A stretch of 64,000 bases of DNA, from NCBI RefSeq assembly GCF_000379025.1, contig NZ_KB900617.1, positions 307,547 through 371,546 of the forward strand. The letters run 5' to 3'. Origin of the DNA: Orenia marismortui DSM 5156. GTDB taxonomy: Bacteria; Bacillota; Halanaerobiia; Halobacteroidales; Halobacteroidaceae. Shown piece by piece: positions 1 to 8,212 of this stretch. The position numbers and the translations under genes were made by a program. The stretch's first letter is position 1. The number at the start of each line of letters is the position of its first letter. The notes beneath the pieces were generated by a model. It was not told the DNA's origin. It saw nothing but the letters and a program-made list of their open reading frames with translations, and searched no databases.

Positions 1-365
1 ACATATAGTTCATTAGCTAAATCTTTCATTGTATACTTTTCTTCAGCCTGCAATAAACATTTTAAAATATACTTCTGCCTAGTCTCTGAAGAAAAAGGAT
101 CTCTATAACTTTCAGCACTAAACAATTTTTTTCTCAGTTTAGATCTAATTGCAGGATCTACTTCTAGCCAAACTCCAACCCTAGGTTTTTTAATTAACTT
201 AATCCCTTCATCATTTAAAGTTTCTGCTATCTTATTTAAATCACTTCTGATAGTTCGAGCAGATACTTCAAAGTTCTCAGCTAAATCTTTAATAGTAATT
301 GCTTCTTTCTGCTCTAATAGAATTGATAAAACCTTGCTACTTCTTTCATTTGGTAATGCTAGCAT
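1..365 (-). CDS. PTS-type (BglG/MtlR-like) transcriptional regulator, N-terminal part
   Basis: The frame starts at the ATG at 363-365, preceded by an AAGGTGA ribosome site, and runs off the left edge after about 121 residues. Residues 5-60 form an HTH_11-type winged helix (NERSSKVLSILLEQKEAITI, then SARTIRSDLNKI), and a second helix-turn-helix begins near residue 98 (YILKCLLQAEEKYTMKDLAN). Two consecutive HTH domains are typical of PRD-containing activators and antiterminators of sugar PTS operons. The PRD and EIIB-like domains that would prove this lie outside the window. It is divergent from hcp. Target genes are not visible. Confidence 0.7.
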   Translation of the reverse strand, partial: MLALPNERSSKVLSILLEQKEAITIKDLAENFEVSARTIRSDLNKIAETLNDEGIKLIKKPRVGVWLEVDPAIRSKLRKKLFSAESYRDPFSSETRQKYILKCLLQAEEKYTMKDLANELY

Positions 366-402
366 ATATATCACCTTGTTATTTGTTTTAATCTTCCACT
401 AT

Positions 403-416
403 TTTTTCCGGAAAAA
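403..416. promoter_or_regulatory. Perfect 14-bp palindrome upstream of the PTS-type regulator
   Basis: TTTTTCCGGAAAAA is a perfect palindrome 38 bp upstream of the regulator start codon. Its TTTCCG/CGGAAA half-sites recur in the hairpin at 513-534, so both may be sites for one protein, perhaps the adjacent regulator. This is inference from symmetry and position. Confidence 0.35.
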
Positions 417-512
417 TACCATTAATCAGGAAGTTCTTTAACTATTTGTCTTAACTTTAATTTAATTATACTACAAAAACCCTTGTTTTTCTAGGGTTTA
501 AAAGCAATAAAC

Positions 513-534
513 CTTTCCGCTTTAATGCGGAAAG
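513..534. promoter_or_regulatory. Inverted repeat CTTTCCGC-N6-GCGGAAAG in the hcp/regulator divergent region
   Basis: An 8-bp perfect inverted repeat with a TTTAAT loop. No T-run follows on either strand, so it does not look like an intrinsic terminator. It shares the TTTCCG/CGGAAA half-site with the palindrome at 403-416. The rest of the 366-691 gap holds the hcp promoter and no gene. Confidence 0.4.
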
Positions 535-596
535 ACTTTGCAAATTGCTTGTAATTAGACTTCTAATAAAGTTTAATTTTAATTTGTTTTTGTATA

Positions 597-639
597 AGTG
601 ACTTACCTCACAGAAGCAATAGCAGTAATAGGATATGAT
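597..639 (+). promoter_or_regulatory. hcp promoter with CRP/FNR-type site
   Basis: GTGA-N6-TCAC at 598-611 is a CRP/FNR-family inverted repeat centred at 604.5. A TATGAT -10 box lies at 634-639, predicting a start near 646, so the site sits at about -41.5, the position of class II CRP/FNR activation. No good -35 box is present, which fits activator dependence. hcp genes are known targets of CRP/FNR-family regulators such as HcpR; which protein binds here is inferred. Confidence 0.6.
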
Positions 640-691
640 TTATATAGAAAAAGAATTAATTTTAATTAATCATAAGGAGGAATAATTTTTT

Positions 692-2041
692 ATGTTTGGA
701 TTGTTTGGAAACAAAAACAAGAATGAAACTAAAATAGTAAAAGATAATTGTGATATGTTCTGTTATCAATGTGAACAGACACCTACAGGAGGATGTACAA
801 AGTTTGGAGTTTGTGGTAAAAATCCTGATATCGCTAGCTTACAAGATATTATCATCTTTGGACTAAAAGGTGTAGCAGCTTATGCTACTCATGCTAGAGA
901 ATTAGGATATAGTGATGATGAAGTAAATAATATTACTCATGAGGCCTTATATACTACATTAACTAACTCTAACTTTAACTTAGAAGAACATATTGCTATG
1001 GCTATGAAGGTTGGAGAAGCTACTACTAGAGTTATGGACCTATTAGATCAGGCTCATACAGATAGCTTAGGAGTTCCTAGCCCAGTTGAAGTAAGTCAAA
1101 ATAAAATTGAAGGACATAGTATTGTCGTAACTGGACATAACCTATATGCACTAGAAGAGCTATTGAAGCAGACTGAAGGAAAGGGAATTAATATTTATAC
1201 TCATTCTGAAATGCTACCAGCTCACGGTTACCCAGCATTAAATAAATATGATCACTTAAAAGGTAATGTTGGTAAAGCATGGTATGATCAGCGTAAGCTA
1301 TTTGCTGAATTCCCAGGAGCAATCTTAGGAACAACTAACTGTCTAATGCCAATTAGAGGTGACTATGGAGATAAATTCTTCACTTATGGAACTGCTGGCT
1401 TAGAAGGAGCTAAAAAGATTGAAAATGATGACTTTGGACCACTTATTCAAAAAGCATTAGAATTACCTGTAGCTAATATTGAAAGTGATGAAACATTAAC
1501 AACTGGTTTCCATCACCAAACTGTTTTAGGTATCGCACCTGAAATTATTGAAGCAGTTAAAGAAGGAAAGATCCAAAGATTCTTCGTAATTGCTGGTTGT
1601 GATGCTCCAACTAAAGGTAGAGATTACTATCGAGAATTAGCAACTTCCTTACCAAAAGACTGTGTATTAATCACTACTTCTTGTGGTAAGTTTAGATTTA
1701 ATGATGTAGATTATGGAACTGTACCAGGAACTAATATCCCTAGATATATTGATCTAGGTCAATGTAATAACTCTGGTTCTACAGTTAAGATTGCTCTTGC
1801 CTTAGCTGAAGCCTTCGATTGTGAGGTTAATGATTTACCATTAAGTATTGTATTATCTTGGTTTGAGCAAAAAGCTGTAGCTATCTTACTTGGATTATTC
1901 AACTTAGGAATCCAAGATATTTATGTAGGACCAAGTGTACCAGAATTCATGAGTGAAAATGTAGTTAAAGTACTACAAGATACATTCAACTTACAAACCA
2001 TTAGTACTGTTGAAGAAGATCTAAAGAAAATGTTAGGATAA
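692..2041 (+). CDS. hcp: Hydroxylamine reductase / hybrid-cluster protein, short form
   Basis: Iron-sulfur protein linked to hydroxylamine and nitric oxide reduction during nitrosative stress, cytoplasmic. The N-terminus carries a cubane motif C-x2-C-x7-C-x5-C (C24, C27, C35, C41). Hybrid-cluster ligands are all recognisable in order: the His of TGHNLY, the Glu of THSEML, then Cys in GTTNCLM, AGCDAP (persulfide cysteine), TSCGKF and LGQCNN, and the Glu of SWFEQK. At 449 residues it is about 100 shorter than the common form (~550), lacking the helical insert after the first cluster, as in class III proteins. An AAGGAGG site lies 11 nt before the ATG. It is monocistronic, ended by the terminator at 2081-2108. 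Confidence 0.93.
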   Translation: MFGLFGNKNKNETKIVKDNCDMFCYQCEQTPTGGCTKFGVCGKNPDIASLQDIIIFGLKGVAAYATHARELGYSDDEVNNITHEALYTTLTNSNFNLEEHIAMAMKVGEATTRVMDLLDQAHTDSLGVPSPVEVSQNKIEGHSIVVTGHNLYALEELLKQTEGKGINIYTHSEMLPAHGYPALNKYDHLKGNVGKAWYDQRKLFAEFPGAILGTTNCLMPIRGDYGDKFFTYGTAGLEGAKKIENDDFGPLIQKALELPVANIESDETLTTGFHHQTVLGIAPEIIEAVKEGKIQRFFVIAGCDAPTKGRDYYRELATSLPKDCVLITTSCGKFRFNDVDYGTVPGTNIPRYIDLGQCNNSGSTVKIALALAEAFDCEVNDLPLSIVLSWFEQKAVAILLGLFNLGIQDIYVGPSVPEFMSENVVKVLQDTFNLQTISTVEEDLKKMLG

Positions 2042-2080
2042 TATATATTGAACTCCCTTATTAAATATATATAACAGCTA

Positions 2081-2108
2081 AAATCCCCTAGTGATCACTA
2101 GGGGATTT
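2081..2108. terminator. Bidirectional terminator between hcp and the 129-residue protein gene
   Basis: A perfect 28-bp palindrome (AAATCCCCTAGTGA and its complement) with a T-run on the plus side and an A-run on the other, so it can end both convergent genes. Confidence 0.9.
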
Positions 2109-2109
2109 T

Positions 2110-2499
2110 TTATGCAATATAAACTTCAACTCTGATACCTGTATCTTCATTATATCTATCTATTATCTTATTATTATCTATAGTTAATTTTTCATCAACA
2201 ACCTGCTTCATAATCTGTCCAATATCTATGCCATATTTAGCTTTAACATCAGAAAGTTCACCAGAGGTAATAAATTCTTGAAATTGATTAAATAATTCAA
2301 CAAATTTTAATGGTAGATTAAAGTTAAAAATTTCTATATCTTGTTCACTAATTTTAATTGATAAAAACTTATTATCAACAGCATTACTTTTATTCTCTTC
2401 AATCTCTGCCAAATTATTATCTTCTGAATTTTTTTTAGAATCAATATCTTTTCTAATTCTTCTTAATAGCGGGAAGAGACTCCCATGCTTATTCTCCAC
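2110..2499 (-). CDS. Conserved small protein of unknown function
   Basis: 129 residues from a GTG start; AAGGAGGG lies a few bases upstream, and the nearby ATG is out of frame. The first half is charged and low-complexity (KNSEDNNLAEIEENKSNAVD). The second half has a compact pattern: FNFNLPLKFVELF, then GIDIGQIMKQVVDEKLTI, ending in DTGIRVEVYIA. This resembles the short C-terminal domain of some Firmicute SHOCT/YvlB-like proteins ending in D-x-x-x-G-x-x-V-x-I. No signal peptide or membrane segment. Located downstream of trkH on the same strand but separated by 80 bp. Function not recognised. Confidence 0.65.
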   Translation of the reverse strand: MENKHGSLFPLLRRIRKDIDSKKNSEDNNLAEIEENKSNAVDNKFLSIKISEQDIEIFNFNLPLKFVELFNQFQEFITSGELSDVKAKYGIDIGQIMKQVVDEKLTIDNNKIIDRYNEDTGIRVEVYIA

Positions 2500-2579
2500 T
2501 TTATCCCTCCTTATCTCATTTCAATAGTAATTTTCTTTATATACTATTCTATTTAGCAGAGAGAAAAGTGTTAATAAAA

Positions 2580-4019
2580 TTATTTTCTCCAAAAACCTGA
2601 TAACAAAAATACTAAAACGGTATAGATCTCTAACCTTCCTAAAATCATACAGAAACTCAACAACAATTTACAGACCATAGGTAAAGGAACATAGGTATTA
2701 AGAGGTCCAATTAACCCTAGTCCTGGACCTATATTACCTAAAGTTGCTGCTACTGCAGAGATAGAACTGATTAAATCGATACCAAAAGAAGTTAAGACTA
2801 TAGTTGATATAACAAATACAATAATATATAAAAAGAAGAATCCTAAAATACTTGTAGAAACTTCTTCAGAAACAGCCCTATTACCTATCTTTAAAGAGGT
2901 TACTGCTCGTGGATGAATCAATTTATATAACTCTTGGAAACCTTTTTTCATCAAAGCATAAATTCTAATTACTTTGATACCTCCTGCAGTAGATCCTGCA
3001 CAACCACCAATAAACATTAGAATTAATAGTATCCCCCGAGAAAAAGGTGGCCAAATATCATAATCTACTGTAGCAAATCCTGCTGTACTAATAATTGATG
3101 TCACCTGAAAAGCTGCATAATTTAATGATTCAAAGATATCTTTATAAACTTGTAACCTTAAATTAATTGTGATCAATATAATTGAAGTTAAAACTATAAA
3201 TGTATAAAACTTCAACTCTTTATCTTTAAATAAAGCCTTTATATTTCCTGTCAAGAATTGATAATGTAAAGTTAAATTAACACCAGCTAAGAACATAAAA
3301 ACTGACATGATTATATCAATAATAACACTATCATAAGCCCTAACACTTAAAGTCCGAGAAGAAAATCCTCCTGTTGAAATTGTTCCAAAGGAATGAATTA
3401 ATGCATCAAATAAAGGCATCTCATTAATAACTAATAATATTATTTGTACAAGGGTAATTACCAAATAAACTCCCCATAAGGTTTTAGCTGTTTCCCTAAT
3501 TCTAGGCTTCAACCTTTCGTGAACAGGACCTGGAGCTTCTGCCTTAAATAACTGCATTGATCCTGCTAACTCTGGTAAGATAGCAATTGACATTACAAGT
3601 ATCCCCATCCCCCCAAGCCAATGCATCCAGCTTCGCCAAAATAAAATAGTATGTGATAAACTTTCTAAGGACATAATTACAGTTGCACCAGTAGTAGTAA
3701 ATCCACTCACACTCTCAAAAAAGGCATCAATAAAATTATTAAAAACTCCTGCTAGCATAAAAGGAATTGCTCCAAAAATTGAGATTGCTATCCAACCTAA
3801 GGTTACTACAGCAAAACCTTCTCTATGCCTTAGTTGTTCATTACTTTCAGTTACTCTAACTAGGATTTTTCCAATAATAATAGTAAAGCCCATAGCAACT
3901 ATAAATGCTATTCCATCTACTTCTTTATAGTATAATGCTACAAAAATAGGAACTAACATACTAACTCCAATAAAGATTAATAATGTTCCTAACATATTAA
4001 AAACTATCTTTAGCCTCAT
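2580..4019 (-). CDS. trkH: Trk potassium uptake protein TrkH
   Basis: Integral membrane potassium-translocating subunit, 479 residues, normal length. The four selectivity-filter segments are visible: TTTGATV (about 107), STGGFSS (about 215), STAGFAT (about 310) and TLGNIGPG (about 425), within repeated membrane-pore-membrane units. The sequence starts MRLKIVFNMLG and ends in a hydrophobic helix. Its ATG overlaps the trkA stop by ATGA (4016-4019), so translation is coupled to the regulatory subunit. In a halophile this system would supply potassium as an osmolyte. Confidence 0.95.
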   Translation of the reverse strand: MRLKIVFNMLGTLLIFIGVSMLVPIFVALYYKEVDGIAFIVAMGFTIIIGKILVRVTESNEQLRHREGFAVVTLGWIAISIFGAIPFMLAGVFNNFIDAFFESVSGFTTTGATVIMSLESLSHTILFWRSWMHWLGGMGILVMSIAILPELAGSMQLFKAEAPGPVHERLKPRIRETAKTLWGVYLVITLVQIILLVINEMPLFDALIHSFGTISTGGFSSRTLSVRAYDSVIIDIIMSVFMFLAGVNLTLHYQFLTGNIKALFKDKELKFYTFIVLTSIILITINLRLQVYKDIFESLNYAAFQVTSIISTAGFATVDYDIWPPFSRGILLILMFIGGCAGSTAGGIKVIRIYALMKKGFQELYKLIHPRAVTSLKIGNRAVSEEVSTSILGFFFLYIIVFVISTIVLTSFGIDLISSISAVAATLGNIGPGLGLIGPLNTYVPLPMVCKLLLSFCMILGRLEIYTVLVFLLSGFWRK

Positions 4020-5392
4020 TTACGTGCCTCCTGATTAAAATAACCTCTAATGTCACCTTTCACGGTTAAGGATAAAACTAATACCTTATCACCTCTTCTT
4101 AATTTACTTGCTCCATTAGGAATAATTACATTGTTGTCTCTTTTAATTAGAGCAATTATAATATCAGATGCTAAGGATAAATCCTTAATTATTGTTGACT
4201 TATTAATCTTAATTTCAACTATATTTACCTGTCCTTCAAAGATTGTCTCTCCTTTAACTTGTCCTTGATAAAAATAATCTAGAATTGAATCTACTGTTAT
4301 AGCAGAAGGACTGATAATATAATCTATATCTAAAAAATCTACTAAGTATGTATAGCTAATATCTGTTACTATAGCAATTGAGTTTTTAACTCCTAAGCTT
4401 TTAGCCAGCTTAGCCATTAAAAGATTGCTTTCATCACTAGTAGTAGTCGCTATAAAAGCATCAGCTTTAGCAACTCCTTCTTCTTTTAATAGCTCTATAT
4501 CTGTTCCCCTTCCCTCTAAGACCAATATATTACTTAAATTATCAGCAATCTCTTCACATTTTTCTCTATCTTCTTCAATAATTGTTACCGTAGAAATTTT
4601 AGAAAATTGTTTAGCCAATTGATAATTTATTTCACCTCCTCCTACTAAAACAATCTTCCCATTATCTTCATGATGAGAATTTATCAATTGAGATATCTTC
4701 TCTTTAAATCCTTTATGACAAATAATAAATAGATTATCGCCTGGATAAATTTTATCTCTGCCCTTAGGAATAATTACTCTACCTTTTCTTAAAATCGCTA
4801 GTATTAATGAATTTTTAGGTAAATTTACTTTATCAATACTATTATAAGCAAAGCTACTTTGATGGGAAACTTTAAATTTAGATATTTGCACCCGCTTATC
4901 TAAATAATTATCAAGCTCTAATTCTACTCCAGGCTTAATTATTCCCTTAACTTTTTTTACTACTTTAGAAAAAGGGTTTACAATTAGATTAATATTAAAC
5001 TCTTGCTGTTGAAGATTATAGTTTAAATTTATTTCCTCTTTAACTTGAATAACTACATTATCTACTCCTAATTGTTTAGCATAAATTCCAGTTAACAAAT
5101 TCTCATAATCATTGTCAGTAATCGCGATTAATAAGTTAGTATTAGTAGCTCCTGCCTTTCTTAAAGTATTTATATCAGTCCCCTTGCCCTTTATAGTTAG
5201 AACATCAATCTTCTCTTCTATATTCTTTCTGGAAATATCATTCTCTTCAATTATTACTATATCCTGATTACTCTTAATTAAACGTTCAGCTAGTTGTATG
5301 CTTGCTTCATTTCCTCCTACTATAATTGTTTGCTTTGTGGAAGTAGTAAAGCCAGTAGTTACTTTTTTAATCTTACTTACTACCTCTTTCAT
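4016..5392 (-). CDS. trkA: Trk system regulatory NAD-binding protein TrkA
   Basis: Cytoplasmic gating subunit of the Trk channel, 458 residues, with two tandem RCK units: Rossmann TrkA-N (about 20-135) plus TrkA-C, then again TrkA-N (about 245-360) plus TrkA-C. The second nucleotide loop is VLVGGGEINYQLA. The first is IIVGGNEASIQLA, in which the GxGxxG glycines are partly replaced, so the two halves may bind nucleotide unequally. An acidic residue ends each second strand (VIIEE, TIIEE). An AAAGGAT site precedes the ATG. It is the first gene of the trkA-trkH operon. Confidence 0.94.
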   Translation of the reverse strand: MKEVVSKIKKVTTGFTTSTKQTIIVGGNEASIQLAERLIKSNQDIVIIEENDISRKNIEEKIDVLTIKGKGTDINTLRKAGATNTNLLIAITDNDYENLLTGIYAKQLGVDNVVIQVKEEINLNYNLQQQEFNINLIVNPFSKVVKKVKGIIKPGVELELDNYLDKRVQISKFKVSHQSSFAYNSIDKVNLPKNSLILAILRKGRVIIPKGRDKIYPGDNLFIICHKGFKEKISQLINSHHEDNGKIVLVGGGEINYQLAKQFSKISTVTIIEEDREKCEEIADNLSNILVLEGRGTDIELLKEEGVAKADAFIATTTSDESNLLMAKLAKSLGVKNSIAIVTDISYTYLVDFLDIDYIISPSAITVDSILDYFYQGQVKGETIFEGQVNIVEIKINKSTIIKDLSLASDIIIALIKRDNNVIIPNGASKLRRGDKVLVLSLTVKGDIRGYFNQEARK

Positions 5393-5460
5393 AATAATCT
5401 ATCCTTTCTTAAATCATTACTAATATCAATTTATGCAATCACAAGACTTAAAATAACCAA

Positions 5461-5496
5461 AATAAAACTCCACCTAAAAATAGGTAGAGTTTTATT
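5461..5496 (-). terminator. Terminator of the glucosidase gene
   Basis: A 16-bp stem (AATAAAACTC-CACCTA with its complement, one mismatch) and a loop of four A, with a T-rich tail on the minus strand. It lies 200 bp after the glucosidase stop. The rest of 5393-5695 shows no gene. Confidence 0.7.
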
Positions 5497-5695
5497 AAGG
5501 AATAATTGTACAGACTACTTTAAATTTATAATATATAATTTAATTAAATTCCAAATTTCTCATCTCATTACTAAAAATTATTAGCAAGAAAAAAATTAGA
5601 GTTGAAGAACTAATATTCCAGCATCTTAAAACAGATTACAGTTATAATTCTTTGTTTAATATCGATGAATTTATATTATTAATATAATTAACCCT

Positions 5696-7387
5696 TTATT
5701 TTAAAAGATAAACTCTGGCTTCATAGGGTCTTAATACTAAGCTTTTAATAGATTCAGAAACTTTAACATCATAATTGCTGATTAATAATTCTTGTTGAGT
5801 AAAGTTTATTTTACTTGGTAATTTAAACTCTACTTCCTCTTCAGAGAAATTAAGTATAATTAGTAATTGCTGATTGCCAAAATTTCTAGTATAAGCATAA
5901 ATCTGTTCATGATCTTCTAATAATAAATCATAACTACCATAAACAATAATTGGGTATTCTTTTCTAAGTTTAATTAATCTTTTGTAATAGTAAAAGATAG
6001 AATCAGGATTCTGTAATGCCTTCTTAACATTTATCTCTTTATAATTGGAATTTACATCAATCCAAGGTTCAACATCACTAAAGCCTGCATAACTATTCTC
6101 ACTCCATTGTACTGGAGTCCGAGCATTATCACGGCTTCTCTTATGAATAGCATCCATCATCTGATCATGAGTTAATATCTGCTCCTCTTCAACAAAGCTA
6201 TGGTAAGCATTTATAGTTTCAATATCTCTATACTCATCGATCGAAGCAAAAGATACATTTGTCATTCCTATCTCTTCGCCCTGATAAATATAAGGACATC
6301 CTTGCATCATATGTAAACAGGTAGCAAGCATTTTCCCAGAGATAATACGATACTTCTCACTATCATTTCCAAAGCGAGAAATTGCCCTTGGCTGATCATG
6401 GTTACTCCAATATAAAGAGTTCCAGCCATCTTCTTCTAGTCCCTTTTGCCACTTAGTAAATATCCTCTTTAACTCTGTTAAACTCCACTCTCCTGGATCC
6501 CACTTTCCATACTTCCCATCACCTAAGGATACATGTTCAAAGTGAAAGACCATATTTAATTCATGACGATGCTCTCCTGTATAGAGCTTTCCTTCTTCAA
6601 CATTTACCCCAGGCATCTCTCCTACTGTAATTGTGTCATACTTTGCTAGTACTTCTTTGTTCATTTCCTGTAAATAATTATGAACTTTAGGACCATTTAA
6701 ATAATAAGGGCTTCCATCACCATATTTGGATCCTTTTTGAACCTTACCATCATGGTAAGCAGGGTCTTTAGAGATAAAGTTAATAACATCCATTCTGAAA
6801 CCATCTACACCTTTATCTAACCACCAGCTCATCATATCATATATTTCTCGTCTTAAGCGTGGATTTTCCCAATTGAGATCAGGTTGCTTTTTGCTAAATA
6901 GATGAAGATAATATTCATCAGTATTTTGATCATACTCCCAAGCAGAACCTCCAAAAGCTGCTCCCCAGTTTGTTGGAGCTTTACCATTATCTTTGCCAGC
7001 TTTCCAAATATAATAATCACGCTTAGGATTATCCTGTGAAGAGCGAGATTCTATAAACCAAGCATGTTCATCACTAGAGTGATTTACAACTAAATCCATC
7101 ATAATTTTAATATTCCTTTGATGAGCCTCTTCTAACATTTTATCAAAGTCTTCCATTGTTCCAAACTCATCCATAATAGCTTGATAATCGCTAATATCAT
7201 AACCATTATCATCATTTGGAGATTTATAAATTGGGGAGAGCCAAATTACATCAACCCCCAGATCACTTAGATAATCTAACTTTTCTGTAATACCTTTGAT
7301 ATCACCAATACCATCGCCATTAGAATCATTAAAACTTCTTGGATATATCTGATAAATCACTGCTTCTTTCCACCATTTACCTTCCAT
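5696..7387 (-). CDS. malL: GH13 alpha-glucosidase, probably oligo-1,6-glucosidase
   Basis: Cytoplasmic hydrolase releasing glucose from short alpha-glucosides such as isomaltose, 563 residues, full length. GH13 regions are present: DLVVNHSSDEH (region I), GFRMDVINF with the nucleophile Asp near residue 200 (region II), VGEMPG with the acid/base Glu near 256 (region III), and SNHDQPR (region IV). The Val after the nucleophile is the residue associated with alpha-1,6 preference in this subfamily. Trehalose-6-phosphate hydrolase is a close relative and cannot be excluded, but no PTS gene is adjacent. AGGAGGAATTAAT precedes the ATG. Appears monocistronic. Confidence 0.85.
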   Translation of the reverse strand: MEGKWWKEAVIYQIYPRSFNDSNGDGIGDIKGITEKLDYLSDLGVDVIWLSPIYKSPNDDNGYDISDYQAIMDEFGTMEDFDKMLEEAHQRNIKIMMDLVVNHSSDEHAWFIESRSSQDNPKRDYYIWKAGKDNGKAPTNWGAAFGGSAWEYDQNTDEYYLHLFSKKQPDLNWENPRLRREIYDMMSWWLDKGVDGFRMDVINFISKDPAYHDGKVQKGSKYGDGSPYYLNGPKVHNYLQEMNKEVLAKYDTITVGEMPGVNVEEGKLYTGEHRHELNMVFHFEHVSLGDGKYGKWDPGEWSLTELKRIFTKWQKGLEEDGWNSLYWSNHDQPRAISRFGNDSEKYRIISGKMLATCLHMMQGCPYIYQGEEIGMTNVSFASIDEYRDIETINAYHSFVEEEQILTHDQMMDAIHKRSRDNARTPVQWSENSYAGFSDVEPWIDVNSNYKEINVKKALQNPDSIFYYYKRLIKLRKEYPIIVYGSYDLLLEDHEQIYAYTRNFGNQQLLIILNFSEEEVEFKLPSKINFTQQELLISNYDVKVSESIKSLVLRPYEARVYLLK

Positions 7388-7704
7388 ATTAATTCCTCCT
7401 ATTTTAATAATTTAACTTGCTTTTTTAATAAAGATATTTTAATAAATTTATAATAGCCCTAGATCATATCAAATAATATCACATAAAAATCTAAGTTCAA
7501 AATTTAAAGAACCAAAATTATTAAAATTTTAAATCAGAACTTAATCAGTGAAAATCAGCGTCAAAAAAGTTTTAAGAACTTAAAGATAAAAAAACTTTCT
7601 TAAACTAGTATATTACTTCTCTAATCAGAAATATTTATACTAGCTAAGAAAGCCTTTATAATTAGATATTTACTTTAGATTAGAAGATACTAAACAGTCA
7701 AATT
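7388..7704. other. Gene-free AT-rich gap
   Basis: 317 bp between the glucosidase ribosome site and the end of the START-domain gene. I see no reading frame with a ribosome site, no strong hairpin and no repeat in it; it should hold the glucosidase promoter. Confidence 0.5.
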
Positions 7705-8160
7705 TCATGAGCACTGTTCACCTATTTCTTCCTCTACTTTTTCCTTAACTGCTTCTAACATCTTTTTACTATTAGCTCTAACCTTTTTCTTCAAAATAGG
7801 ATTTAAAAGAGGAGCTAACATTGGAATTCCAAACTCAAAATCTACTGTTAAAGTGATCTTAATTCCTTTTGAGCTTCTTTCTAAATTCCACTCTCCATCA
7901 AATTTCTTCAAATCTCCACTTATCTGTTTATATATAATCTGATACTCATCATCATTAAAGTAATCTCTTTCTGTCCAGCAGATCTTTCTACCATCAATAT
8001 TAGTAACCCAATTGGTAATTGTTGTATTTTTATCTCTTTCTATTACTTCAACTCTCAAAACATCTGGCATGAAATTAGGATAGGATTCCATATCCTTAAC
8101 TAACTTATATACCCTATCTACTTTGCCATTAACTTCTATACTTTCTTCTATATAAGGCAT
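7705..8160 (-). CDS. START/SRPBCC-domain protein (COQ10/RatA-like)
   Basis: A single-domain 151-residue SRPBCC protein: an N-terminal strand and helix (ESIEVNGKVDRVYKLVKDMESYPNF cut here at the helix), the conserved YPNFMPDV, a central antiparallel sheet, and a long C-terminal helix (KKMLEAVKEKVEEEI). Such folds bind hydrophobic ligands in a cavity; relatives are annotated as polyketide cyclase or ubiquinone-binding COQ10-like proteins. AAAGGAGTG precedes the ATG. It starts 52 bp after the aminotransferase gene on the same strand and is probably cotranscribed. Its ligand cannot be read from the sequence. Confidence 0.8.
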   Translation of the reverse strand: MPYIEESIEVNGKVDRVYKLVKDMESYPNFMPDVLRVEVIERDKNTTITNWVTNIDGRKICWTERDYFNDDEYQIIYKQISGDLKKFDGEWNLERSSKGIKITLTVDFEFGIPMLAPLLNPILKKKVRANSKKMLEAVKEKVEEEIGEQCS

Positions 8161-8212
8161 AATACTTCACTCCTTTTATTTTAGATTTCAACAGTTAATT
8201 TATTCTTAGTAA

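Noticed and set aside
4050-4622. Plus-strand reading frames opposite trkA
   Set aside because: No ribosome sites, low-complexity products and complete overlap with a well-conserved gene; shadows of trkA codons.
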